Assembly (NCBI GenBank): GCA_003512955.1
Contig: DOTG01000048.1
Coordinates: 1 to 64,000, forward strand
Source: Marinilabiliales bacterium
Lineage (GTDB): Bacteria > Bacteroidota > Bacteroidia > Bacteroidales > SZUA-534
Length of the DNA: 64,000 bases
Reading direction: 5' to 3'
Translations under genes and position numbers: made by a program
Notes under the pieces: generated by a model
What the model was told of the DNA's origin: nothing
What the model saw: only the letters and a program-made list of their open reading frames with translations
Databases searched by the model: none
Part shown: positions 53,818 to 62,525 of the stretch, in pieces
Numbering within the stretch: the stretch's first letter is position 1
How the letters are laid out: every line of letters starts with the position of its first letter

Positions 53818-54006
53818 TCATATATTTTTTAAATTAGCATCATAAAATTTGATGATGCTAAAGTAATCATTCCCTACTTTTTGATCTTTGGAAATGTACA
53901 TTTGGTATAAAGAAATTGGCAACCGGGCGGTTTGGTTTAATAAGCGGTAAATAAAATACGGGTAAATCCATCGCGTTACATCTTTTATTGGCAAGGATTC
54001 ATTCAA
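53818..54006 (-). CDS. Possible small protein (62 residues) or small RNA
   Basis: The frame starts MNESLPIKDVTRWIYPYF and is rich in Tyr and Ile. I do not recognise it and it has no signal peptide or Cys motif. Support comes from context: a minus-strand -7 box lies about 20 bases upstream and a minus-strand terminator about 50 bases downstream. A perfect 10-bp hairpin (TTAGCATCAT ... ATGATGCTAA, 53834-53861) lies just before the stop. A structured small RNA is an equal possibility. Confidence 0.3.
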   Translation of the reverse strand: MNESLPIKDVTRWIYPYFIYRLLNQTARLPISLYQMYISKDQKVGNDYFSIIKFYDANLKNI

Positions 54007-54025
54007 GCTTGCCTTGACTACGGCT

Positions 54026-54054
54026 CAAATTTATTTTTACCGATCTGTAACAAA
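54026..54054 (-). promoter_or_regulatory. Candidate leftward promoter for the 53818-54006 transcript
   Basis: Minus-strand TTTG (54054-54051), 17 bases, TAAATTTG (54033-54026). The -7 is a full match; the spacer is shorter than the usual 19-21. Confidence 0.4.
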
Positions 54055-54067
54055 AGCTATATTTTTG
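54036..54067 (+). promoter_or_regulatory. Candidate promoter for the DUF5916 gene
   Basis: TTTA (54036-54039), 20 bases, TATTTTTG (54060-54067). Full -7 match and three-of-four -33 match, about 50 bases before the ATG at 54121. Confidence 0.5.
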
Positions 54068-54120
54068 ATACTATTCAATTGATGGTAAAACTGGTATTTT
54101 TTGAATAAACAACACTTACA

Positions 54121-56538
54121 ATGAAACTATTTTTTCTCTTCCTTATGCTTGGATGCCTTTACTTTCCTTTGCATGCCCAAACAAACAAAAAGAAGATTGA
54201 AACCCTTAAAATTGAATCGCCGGTAAAAATGGATGGAAAAGTGGATGAACCCATCTGGAATAAGGTGCCTGCAACTGATAATTTTATTCAATATGAACCA
54301 ATTAATGGGCAACCCTCCAATTACAGGACAGAGGTGAAATTTCTTTACAGCGATTACGCGTTGTATGTGGGTGCTCTGCTATACGATAACTCCCCCGATA
54401 GCATTATGAAGCAAATGAGTTTACGCGATGAAATTGGACAATCCGATTTTTTTGGGATTTCCATCGATCCGTTTAACGATGGACAAAGTTCGTACACCTT
54501 TATTGTAACCCCTGAGAATATACAGTTTGATGCCCGCGAGACTGCCATTGAGGATGCTAACTGGGATGCTGTCTGGATTTCGGAGGTGACCTGTTTTGAA
54601 CAAGGCTGGATGGTTGAAATGGAGATACCCTATTCCGCGCTGCGTTTTCCGCAAAAGGAGGAACATACCTGGGGGCTTAACATTGTGCGGAATGTACAGC
54701 ATTCGCGCGAGAAATCGTTCTGGAATTTTGTAGATGCTAAAATCAACGGCTATGTGAAGCAATCGGGCGAATTGTGCGGAATCAAACAAATTGATGCCCC
54801 CATCCGACTTTCGCTCATGCCTTATGTATCGGGCTATCTGTTTAAAAACTCAAACAGCAGTCAATTTGATTACTCCCTAAAAGGCGGCCTCGATGTAAAA
54901 TATGGCATCAACGAAAGTTATACCCTGGACATGATGCTGATTCCCGATTTTGGGCAGGTGGAATCGGATGATAAAATTTACAATATCTCTGCCTTTGAGA
55001 CTTTTTATGAAGAAAAACGGCCTTTCTTTACCGAGGGAACAGAACTCTTTGAGAAAGGAGAAATTTTTTATTCAAGAAGAATCGGTTCGGTGAAAGACTA
55101 TTACCGGGATAAGGACTATGACCTCCAAGCCAATGAAGAGATTGATTATAACCCGACCGAAGCACCATTAATTAACGTGACCAAAATCACCGGTAAAGGG
55201 AAAAATGGCCTGGGAGTTGGCATCTTAAATGGGATGGCGGGTCCGGCACGTGCGATAATAAAAGATACACTGACAGGAAAAACCCGTTCGGTACAGACCC
55301 AGCCCTTTACCAATTACAATGTACTGGTTTTTGATCAATCGCTGAAAAACAATTCAAACATAAGCCTGAGCAATACCAACTACCTGCAACCCAATTCCAA
55401 TTATGTAAGCAATGTTACATCGGCCCAAATGCGGTTTGAAACTAAAAATGGGAAATATGCTTTTGAAGGTGTGGGTGGCATAAGTTATTTGGATGGGTTG
55501 GATAAAGAACACGTGTCGGCTGGGGCCTACGATATGAATGTTCAGAAGATTGCCGGAAATTTCAAGTTTGAGCTTTCCAATTCACTTGCAGCCAAATCGT
55601 TCGACGATAACGACTTGGGTTACATTGAAAAGACCGATGAGATGGAAACATCGCTGGAGCTGGATTATAACTTTTATCAGCCGATTGGATACATGCTCAA
55701 GTGCTATAATGCCCTGGAATTTACAAAGACCCTATTGTTTTCGGAACGGGCAAAAATCGGGAATTCTATTGAATACAATGGATTTACAACTTTCAGGAAT
55801 TACCTGAGCTTAAATCTGGAAGCCCAATGGGTGATTGGGAACTACAATGATTATTATGAAGCCCGGACCGACAACCGGTTGTTTGTAAGGCCTGGGATTT
55901 TTGTAGCCGGTTTCTATTTATCGCCCGATTACCGTAAAAAATTTGTGTTGGATGTGAAAGGGGGTTTTTGGCATGCAAATTCAGAAAATATCAAAGGTTA
56001 CTGGGTTGGGCTGCTTCCCATCATCCGGTTTAACGACCGGTTTAATTTAAGAGGTGGCATCACGCTAAATCACGATATTAATGATGAAGGATTTGTAGAT
56101 AAGACCGAAAACAGTGATACCATTTACATGGCACAACGGAATGTAAGGAATTTGATAAATTCGTTTACGGTCAACTATATTTTCAACAGTAAAATGGCCC
56201 TTTCCATGCGTGTACGGCATTATTGGTTACTCATCAATTACAATGAATTTTATACCCTCGCCAACAATGGCAGCCTGGTGGATGAACCTAATTTCCATGC
56301 GGATGATTTGAGCCGCAATTATTTCAACATCGATTTAACTTATATCTGGAGGTTTGCCCCGGGCAGTGAGCTATCGCTGGTTTATAAAAATTCGATTGAA
56401 AATGAAAGCAACAACCCGGTTTTCAATTATCGGGAAAACTTATCCGATTTGTGGGGATTTGAAAAACAGAACAGCCTTTCGCTCCGGGTGGTCTATTACC
56501 TCGATTATTTGAAACTAAAACGACGGAACCGGGTTTAA
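54121..56538 (+). CDS. DUF5916 outer-membrane-type protein with CBM9-like domain
   Basis: The 805-residue protein has a signal peptide (1-20, ending PLHAQ). A carbohydrate-binding-family-9-like domain (about 30-225) contains IESPVKMDGKVDEPIWNKVP, FLYSDYALYVGALLYD, QSSYTFIVTPENIQFDA and MEIPYSALRFP. The DUF5916 region (about 230-800) has IPDFGQVESDDKIYNISAFETFYEEKRPFFTEG and many alternating beta segments, as in an outer-membrane barrel. Its function is unknown. It converges with the next gene, with only 7 bp between the stop codons. Confidence 0.88.
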   Translation: MKLFFLFLMLGCLYFPLHAQTNKKKIETLKIESPVKMDGKVDEPIWNKVPATDNFIQYEPINGQPSNYRTEVKFLYSDYALYVGALLYDNSPDSIMKQMSLRDEIGQSDFFGISIDPFNDGQSSYTFIVTPENIQFDARETAIEDANWDAVWISEVTCFEQGWMVEMEIPYSALRFPQKEEHTWGLNIVRNVQHSREKSFWNFVDAKINGYVKQSGELCGIKQIDAPIRLSLMPYVSGYLFKNSNSSQFDYSLKGGLDVKYGINESYTLDMMLIPDFGQVESDDKIYNISAFETFYEEKRPFFTEGTELFEKGEIFYSRRIGSVKDYYRDKDYDLQANEEIDYNPTEAPLINVTKITGKGKNGLGVGILNGMAGPARAIIKDTLTGKTRSVQTQPFTNYNVLVFDQSLKNNSNISLSNTNYLQPNSNYVSNVTSAQMRFETKNGKYAFEGVGGISYLDGLDKEHVSAGAYDMNVQKIAGNFKFELSNSLAAKSFDDNDLGYIEKTDEMETSLELDYNFYQPIGYMLKCYNALEFTKTLLFSERAKIGNSIEYNGFTTFRNYLSLNLEAQWVIGNYNDYYEARTDNRLFVRPGIFVAGFYLSPDYRKKFVLDVKGGFWHANSENIKGYWVGLLPIIRFNDRFNLRGGITLNHDINDEGFVDKTENSDTIYMAQRNVRNLINSFTVNYIFNSKMALSMRVRHYWLLINYNEFYTLANNGSLVDEPNFHADDLSRNYFNIDLTYIWRFAPGSELSLVYKNSIENESNNPVFNYRENLSDLWGFEKQNSLSLRVVYYLDYLKLKRRNRV

Positions 56539-56545
56539 TGAGCTA

Positions 56546-57508
56546 CTATTTTCTGTGGTAGATGTTCATCTTAATGGCCGATTCATCGGTTTTTTCGCTA
56601 ACAGTTAAATATAAATTTTTTTGAACCGAGAAACAGGCTGCTTCACCATGATTTTCCTTTATATATGGTAGCCTGACCGGCTCCAGGGTGAGCAAAGTTT
56701 CAATAGGTTCTTTATCTGAACGTTCCCAGAAGTAAATATTCTCATACGTTTTAAGCATCAAAAACTTGCCATCGAAACTAATATTGGCGGCGGTGACCAT
56801 TTGGTTTGGCAGGGCAATCTCACCTACCGATTGTAACATATTAAAACCATTGGCTGTAAGCGGGAGGCTCAACCGATAAACCTGAGTTTTAAAAGAATTT
56901 TTTGAAAAGAAATAAAAATCCGAGAATAGGGGGTCAAAACAAAAGGCCTCACAATCCTCCTTGATTGGTATTCCTGCATCATCGGCCGGGTATTTTATCA
57001 TATAATTATTGATTCCGGAAACTGTAACAGACGCATTTGATTGGGTTTTTTTATCGCTCAACGAAATAATTTTAACATACTCCCTGCTTTTATTATTATC
57101 GCCTACATCACCCAAAAAGATCAAAGTATCCTCTTCAATCACCGCCAACGAAACATCCTCCAAATCGGTGATTTCAAAGCCCTGAAGAAAGTAATTTGCC
57201 TTACACACTCCCAATGTATCGTAAAGCATCAACCGGGGAATATTTCCTTTATCTTCGTGTAACCAATATTGGCCATCATTTGCCAATGAAGGAGCAATCC
57301 CTGAAATTTCATCGGGTTCCGGAACCATTATTGATTCTGTAGGAATGGGGTTCCAGTTAAACGAATCGCAATAAATTCCGGAATGAACAATCCGAACGCT
57401 AAAAAAGGGTTTGGATCCGTTTTCACCCTCTCTTGAGCATGATAAAAGAAGTATCACTAACGCCGGGAGAATTGATGATTTTATAAGGTTCCGCTTAAAA
57501 TAATTCAT
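56546..57508 (-). CDS. Lipoprotein with phytase/SdiA-like propeller, function unknown
   Basis: I start at 57508, giving MNYFKRNLIKSSILPALVILLLSC (lipobox Cys about residue 24). The frame extends to 57565, but those 19 codons are part of a transcription terminator and do not look like a signal. The body of about 290 residues shows propeller-type strands: EISGIAPSLANDGQYWLHEDKG, FEITDLEDVSLAV, DTLIFLGDVGDNN, FCFDPLFSDFYFFSKN and NISFDGKFLMLKTYENIYFW. These resemble esterase-like/SdiA-regulated and phytase-like proteins. Catalytic residues are not evident. Confidence 0.75.
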   Translation of the reverse strand: MNYFKRNLIKSSILPALVILLLSCSREGENGSKPFFSVRIVHSGIYCDSFNWNPIPTESIMVPEPDEISGIAPSLANDGQYWLHEDKGNIPRLMLYDTLGVCKANYFLQGFEITDLEDVSLAVIEEDTLIFLGDVGDNNKSREYVKIISLSDKKTQSNASVTVSGINNYMIKYPADDAGIPIKEDCEAFCFDPLFSDFYFFSKNSFKTQVYRLSLPLTANGFNMLQSVGEIALPNQMVTAANISFDGKFLMLKTYENIYFWERSDKEPIETLLTLEPVRLPYIKENHGEAACFSVQKNLYLTVSEKTDESAIKMNIYHRK

Positions 57509-57545
57509 AGGCTCCAACAATTCTAAATTCTCATTGTCCGGATTC

Positions 57546-57586
57546 TTAAAAACAGGACTTCTCAAACTGATGAAGTCCTGTTTTTT
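57546..57586 (-). terminator. Intrinsic terminator of the 1557-residue T9SS gene
   Basis: AACAGGACTTC (57551-57561) pairs perfectly with GAAGTCCTGTT (57572-57582), with A and T runs on both sides. On the minus strand it follows the stop codon at 57640 and precedes the lipoprotein gene. Confidence 0.85.
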
Positions 57587-57639
57587 CCATGATAGGAATT
57601 TGTTTTCCAGAGTTTGTTTATGAATCTTTCATGAATTTA

Positions 57640-60600
57640 TTATTTCACGGCAATTCCCGTCACTATCACTGCATCATCTATCGATATTTTAACCAAGTAA
57701 TTAGCTTTGTCAAGATGGCCTACCTCAATTTTCTCCTCCACAAAAGTTTTTTGGGTCACTGGAGAATGATATATTAATTTGCCTGACAAATCATACAATT
57801 CTACCGAAACATCTTGAAATCCTGAATTGACAATGATAATGGTTATTTTGTCAGATGCCGGGTTTGGATACACTTGAATCCGTTCTTTCCATTCTTCGGG
57901 GATGCTGTTTGGATCCACAACGATTAAGTTTTCTTTGGTAATGGAATTACTTCCGGTCGGATTTGTCACCTGCAATGTTACCGAATAGGTTCCTTTGGTA
58001 TAGGTGTTCACTGGGTTCTGCAAGGTACTTGTATTTCCATCGCCAAAATTCCAGTTCCAACTTTGGGCATATTCCGATGAGTCTGTGAAGGTAACCACCA
58101 ATGGATCGATTCCAGAAGTTGGTTCCGCCAAAAATTTAGCCATCGGTGCCGGCCAAAGGGCTTCAATATAATTTGCTTTGGTTTCGGTATCGGTAAAGTC
58201 GCTGTTCGAAGCAGTGAGCGAAACCGTAAAATTACCTGCGGTTTGATAGCTGTGAACCGGGTTTTCATCGGTACTGGTTTCGCCATCGCCAAAATCCCAA
58301 GTATAACTGGTTGCGTTGCCCGATGTATTGGTAAAACTCACATCAAAAGGAAAAGTCCCCGTTGTTGGGGCTGCACTAAACCCAGCAGTAACTTCGGGAA
58401 GGGTTGCTTTTATGTAACCTGTTTTAGTTTCGGTATCGCTATTCATCGGGTTCGACGCTGTTAACACAACCGTATAGTTTCCAGGTTGCGTAAAGGTGTG
58501 TACGGGGTTTGTTTCGGTACTGGTACTTTCATCGCCAAAATCCCAACTGTAACTGATTGCATTTTGCGAAGTATTGCTAAAGGTAACATCCAAAGGTGCC
58601 ACTCCGGTTACCGGTACTGCACTAAAGGCGGCAACGGATTGTCCGTAAACGGTGGCTTTGGCATGATTTGAAGTATCCGATTCGTTCAACTGATTGTCAT
58701 ACAGTGCTGAGATGTAATATTCATAGGTATTTGGCGTTAAACCGGCATCGGTATAGGTTTCCAGCGAGGCATCGGAAAGTTTTACCAAAGCCTGGGCATT
58801 CCGATAAATCTGGTAGCCCGAAGCTTTTTTGGCAACCGCCACATCATCAACCATTAACTGGTAACCATCGTTGTATTCATACACAAAGGCTATCTGGATG
58901 GTTTTGCTGGCATAGGCAGCCAATGAAATTTCAACCGGGGTATCAAATTCATTGCTGAACGTTGAATTATCCATAGTTAAGAGGCTAGTCCATGTGGCGT
59001 TGTCGTAAACCATTACCTGAAATTTGGTAATGAAACCCCCTGAAGCATCGGACCAATACCAAATCCAGAAACTCAGATAGGATGCCAAATCGGGAACAAA
59101 TTCAGGAGTTATCAACCAGTTGAATTCAGGGGCGGTGTAACCAATGGCTGCTGAATAAACACCTGTATGAATGTATTCAGGATGTGGACCATTTGCAAAC
59201 GAGTTTTCATCGCAATGAAACCAGGTTGCCCCGGTGGGCGGTGATTGTGTTCCGGTAAGTGTGGCGGAATAGTTTACACTCCAGCCGGCAGGAGGCCAGG
59301 TTCCTTCAAATCCTTCCGACAGAAGGGTATCTACTACAGGAGCTTCCCAATTTAAATCCACACTATTGATAGTAGCCGTGGCCGTAAGGTTTGAAGGTGC
59401 CGGGAATGCCGGCAAGGCTTCAACCGTAATGTAACCCACTTTTTCTACCTGATGGCTCCCACCTGCATTGGTTACCGTTAATGAAACATCATAACTTCCT
59501 TCGGTGGAATAAGCAACTACCGGGTTCTGTAACGTTGACAAAGCGGGGGTTCCACCTGCAAAAGCCCACGACCAGGAAGTGGGGTTATTTAATGAGGTGT
59601 CGGAAAAAGTAATGTTTTGGCCTGCGAAAATCAAAGTTTTGTCCGCTGTAAACCCTGCAACAGGTGCAACAGCCGGATTTACAGTGATGTACCCCACTTT
59701 GGTTTCGGTATCGCTACCAGCTTCGTTGGTAGCAGTTAAAACCACATCGTAGGTTCCTGCTACATCATATACCACTTGAGGGTTTTGCTGTACAGAACTG
59801 GAAGGTGTACCACCAGCAAAAGTCCAATCCCAACTTGTGGGTCCGTTGGTTGATCCGTCAGTAAACGTAACTGTTTGTCCCTGGCTGATACTTGTTGCAT
59901 TTGCAGTGAAAGCAGCCACAGGAGCTACCGCAGGAACCGAATACAAATCGCTTTCCCAGAGTCCACGACCAAATGTGGCTGCTCTGAGTTTGCTACTTTC
60001 AGGTGTTGTTGTATTATAATATATATCCAATTCTGTCACCACCACATTAGGCAACCCTTGTGAAAAAAGCTGCCAATCGCCGGTCCCGTTTTTTACAAAC
60101 ACGCCGCCGTCGGTACCTGCATACAACTGGTCAACCGATGTTTGCATTTTATTCTGGATAACACACATTACCGGTAAACTGGGCAACCCGGTAGAAATAC
60201 TTGTCCATGTGGTTCCTCCATTGGTGGATTGATAAACCTTCTGGGTATTGTATCCTCCCATGGAAACCCAGATGGTATTTTCATCGGAATTTTTCACGGC
60301 CAAATAGGTAATATTATTAGTCGAAACAGGCAATGTTCCGGTAATTTCAGTCCAAGAGGTTCCCCCATTGGTGGTTTTCCATAAATTATCGTGGTCGGCT
60401 ACATAGACATAATTTGAATTGGAAGGTGCAATGGCCATTGAACGGATCAGATCAGCCGTATTGATGGTGGATATTTTTGTAAATGAGTCTCCTTTGTTGG
60501 TTGTTTTCCAAACATCGGCATAACCTACATATAGTGTGCTGTTGTTATTTGGATCGATGATGTACGGAGTCACCCAAGCCCCTGAACCTCCTATGTTGTC

Positions 60601-62313
60601 AGAGATGGTAACATAATTATTCCATAAATCGTTGGTCCGGTAAATAGTACCATTCACATAGGTGGCGTATTGGGTATTTTTATTGGTATAATCAATGATA
60701 CATTCCATACCATCACCACCGGTAACATCGTACCAGAAAGTGCCATCTACCAGTTTTGAGCCATTGTCTTGCAAACCATTAATGGTCATATTATTATCGG
60801 TTTGCGAAACACTTAGCCGGTATATCTGGCTATTGACAATTCCATTGGAAAGATCTGTCCATGAGGTTCCACTGTTGGTTGATTTGTAAATGCCCCCATC
60901 GTTTCCTTCGAACAGGGTTCCATCGGCCCGATACACATGAATATGTTTATCGGCGTGTACCTCGGGGGCGCCACTAAAGTTGTAACCCGAATAGGAAGTC
61001 CACATATTGCAAATGTTCCAGGTTGTCCCGCCATCAGTTGTTTTCCAGGAATTAACGCCGCCAATAATTACCCGGTTTTTATCGGAGGGCGAAACGGCAA
61101 TGGTCAAATCGTACGATCCCTGACCACTATTTTCTCCGGAACCGTCGCTGTAATAATAAAGATAGGATTTGTTGGCATCGTTACCATTAACCAATTGAGT
61201 AAAGGCACTTCCTCCATCGGTTGATTTGTAAATACCTGTCAACCCGCTATTGCGGTTTGCAACAATGGCATACATGTAATTGGCATCATGGGCTGTAACC
61301 GCGATCTCAACCCGGTAATCGGTATCAGCAAAACTTTTGATGGTGCTCCAGGTGCCACCAGTATCGGCAGATTTAATAATCCTGGCCACTCCCCAATAAT
61401 CTTTATTCGAAGCATATATAACAGAAGGATCACCTGCCTTGAATTCCATATCAATAATATAGGTACCTGTGTATTCACTGGTCCAGTTAGTCCCGCCATC
61501 AGTGGTTTTATAAATCCCCTCATTGGTACCGGCTAATAATGTATTGGTATTTGTAGGATGGATTAATAACCTGCCAATTAATTTCCCTTGCGATGCCAAA
61601 TACGATAGACCCGTGGTGTTCCACGTTGCACCGCCATCGGTTGATTTTAACACGCCCACACTGTTATTGTCGGCAGAACTTCCTCCTCCCAGCGACCAAA
61701 CGCTTCCACCATCTTTATCGCCGGTAGCAATATAAATGGTGTTGGAGGTAGCATAATCGGAAGGAATGGCAATATCGCTCACTCCTAAGACTTTATTTCC
61801 ATCGGTCAGTACAGTCCAGGTACCACCTCCATCGGTGGTTTTCCAAAGACCGCCCGAAGGGGTTCCTACCCAAAAGGTATTGTTGTCGGTAGGATGAAAG
61901 GCAACACAATTGACCCTGCCAATGCCTGCGTAGCCTCCATCGGATACAGAGGGTCCCACCGTAACCCAGTTTCCCAGGCTGCTCTTTCCATTTAAGTGAG
62001 AAGCCGCATACTGTTCCATAATGTCGGCAGCATGAACCTTGGGAAAGGTACCTGTGGTGGCATCTACACGCTGTTCCCAGAAGTATTCCCAGCGTTTGAA
62101 TTGTTTCCAACCCGGAACTTTTTCCTGTCTGCCATTGACCAGCATCTTGCCATTGATCACTCCATGTTCCTTTTCATAGTTATAGAAAACTTGTTGAATG
62201 TCGGTAAAAGTCAATGTTCCATTTTGAGCTTTGTCAGCAGGAATGTTTTGCATCCAAACTTGCCCAAATAAGGCCATTGGTAAGGTTGCAAGTAAAAAGA
62301 AGAGTTTTTTCAT
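57640..62313 (-). CDS. Giant T9SS-secreted BNR/PKD repeat protein
   Basis: The 1557-residue protein has a signal peptide (1-17). A long propeller region (about 115-790) carries roughly a dozen KTTDGGxTW / KSTDGGxTW (BNR/sortilin-type Asp-box) repeats. Two PKD domains follow (about 800-975; WDWTFAGGTPSSSVQQNPQVVY), then a cleaved-adhesin/MAM-like domain with FN3 (about 980-1215; GFEGTWPPAGWSV). Three more PKD domains (about 1225-1480; SYTWDFGDGETST) and a T9SS tail (VYPNPASDKITI) end it. No sialidase arginine triad is recognisable, so an enzyme function is doubtful. An adhesin or surface-binding role is more likely. It has its own terminator and no operon partner. Confidence 0.85.
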   Translation of the reverse strand: MKKLFFLLATLPMALFGQVWMQNIPADKAQNGTLTFTDIQQVFYNYEKEHGVINGKMLVNGRQEKVPGWKQFKRWEYFWEQRVDATTGTFPKVHAADIMEQYAASHLNGKSSLGNWVTVGPSVSDGGYAGIGRVNCVAFHPTDNNTFWVGTPSGGLWKTTDGGGTWTVLTDGNKVLGVSDIAIPSDYATSNTIYIATGDKDGGSVWSLGGGSSADNNSVGVLKSTDGGATWNTTGLSYLASQGKLIGRLLIHPTNTNTLLAGTNEGIYKTTDGGTNWTSEYTGTYIIDMEFKAGDPSVIYASNKDYWGVARIIKSADTGGTWSTIKSFADTDYRVEIAVTAHDANYMYAIVANRNSGLTGIYKSTDGGSAFTQLVNGNDANKSYLYYYSDGSGENSGQGSYDLTIAVSPSDKNRVIIGGVNSWKTTDGGTTWNICNMWTSYSGYNFSGAPEVHADKHIHVYRADGTLFEGNDGGIYKSTNSGTSWTDLSNGIVNSQIYRLSVSQTDNNMTINGLQDNGSKLVDGTFWYDVTGGDGMECIIDYTNKNTQYATYVNGTIYRTNDLWNNYVTISDNIGGSGAWVTPYIIDPNNNSTLYVGYADVWKTTNKGDSFTKISTINTADLIRSMAIAPSNSNYVYVADHDNLWKTTNGGTSWTEITGTLPVSTNNITYLAVKNSDENTIWVSMGGYNTQKVYQSTNGGTTWTSISTGLPSLPVMCVIQNKMQTSVDQLYAGTDGGVFVKNGTGDWQLFSQGLPNVVVTELDIYYNTTTPESSKLRAATFGRGLWESDLYSVPAVAPVAAFTANATSISQGQTVTFTDGSTNGPTSWDWTFAGGTPSSSVQQNPQVVYDVAGTYDVVLTATNEAGSDTETKVGYITVNPAVAPVAGFTADKTLIFAGQNITFSDTSLNNPTSWSWAFAGGTPALSTLQNPVVAYSTEGSYDVSLTVTNAGGSHQVEKVGYITVEALPAFPAPSNLTATATINSVDLNWEAPVVDTLLSEGFEGTWPPAGWSVNYSATLTGTQSPPTGATWFHCDENSFANGPHPEYIHTGVYSAAIGYTAPEFNWLITPEFVPDLASYLSFWIWYWSDASGGFITKFQVMVYDNATWTSLLTMDNSTFSNEFDTPVEISLAAYASKTIQIAFVYEYNDGYQLMVDDVAVAKKASGYQIYRNAQALVKLSDASLETYTDAGLTPNTYEYYISALYDNQLNESDTSNHAKATVYGQSVAAFSAVPVTGVAPLDVTFSNTSQNAISYSWDFGDESTSTETNPVHTFTQPGNYTVVLTASNPMNSDTETKTGYIKATLPEVTAGFSAAPTTGTFPFDVSFTNTSGNATSYTWDFGDGETSTDENPVHSYQTAGNFTVSLTASNSDFTDTETKANYIEALWPAPMAKFLAEPTSGIDPLVVTFTDSSEYAQSWNWNFGDGNTSTLQNPVNTYTKGTYSVTLQVTNPTGSNSITKENLIVVDPNSIPEEWKERIQVYPNPASDKITIIIVNSGFQDVSVELYDLSGKLIYHSPVTQKTFVEEKIEVGHLDKANYLVKISIDDAVIVTGIAVK

Positions 62314-62525
62314 TAATAGAAGTTTTAGTTTCTTGAGCGTAATCGGGTAATTAAAGAAGCAATATAAGTGAATTATCTAACAAAATAAAAATTTTAAGTG
62401 ACGGAACAATTCCGATTCCATTAAAGTTAAAAAAGTATTGACAGAAATTTCATGCTCCCAAAGCTCAGAATCATTTTGATAAACCATAAAACTTTGTATA
62501 TTGGCAGCCTTAATTAAAGGTTAAG

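Noticed and set aside
59700..62000. Many recurring GGTGG-T-CC words in the 1557-residue gene
   Set aside because: They encode the KTTDGGTTW Asp-box repeats of the propeller; not independent DNA repeats.
57640..62313. Assignment of the BNR protein as a sialidase
   Set aside because: Asp-box repeats are present, but I find no arginine triad or other sialidase active-site residues.
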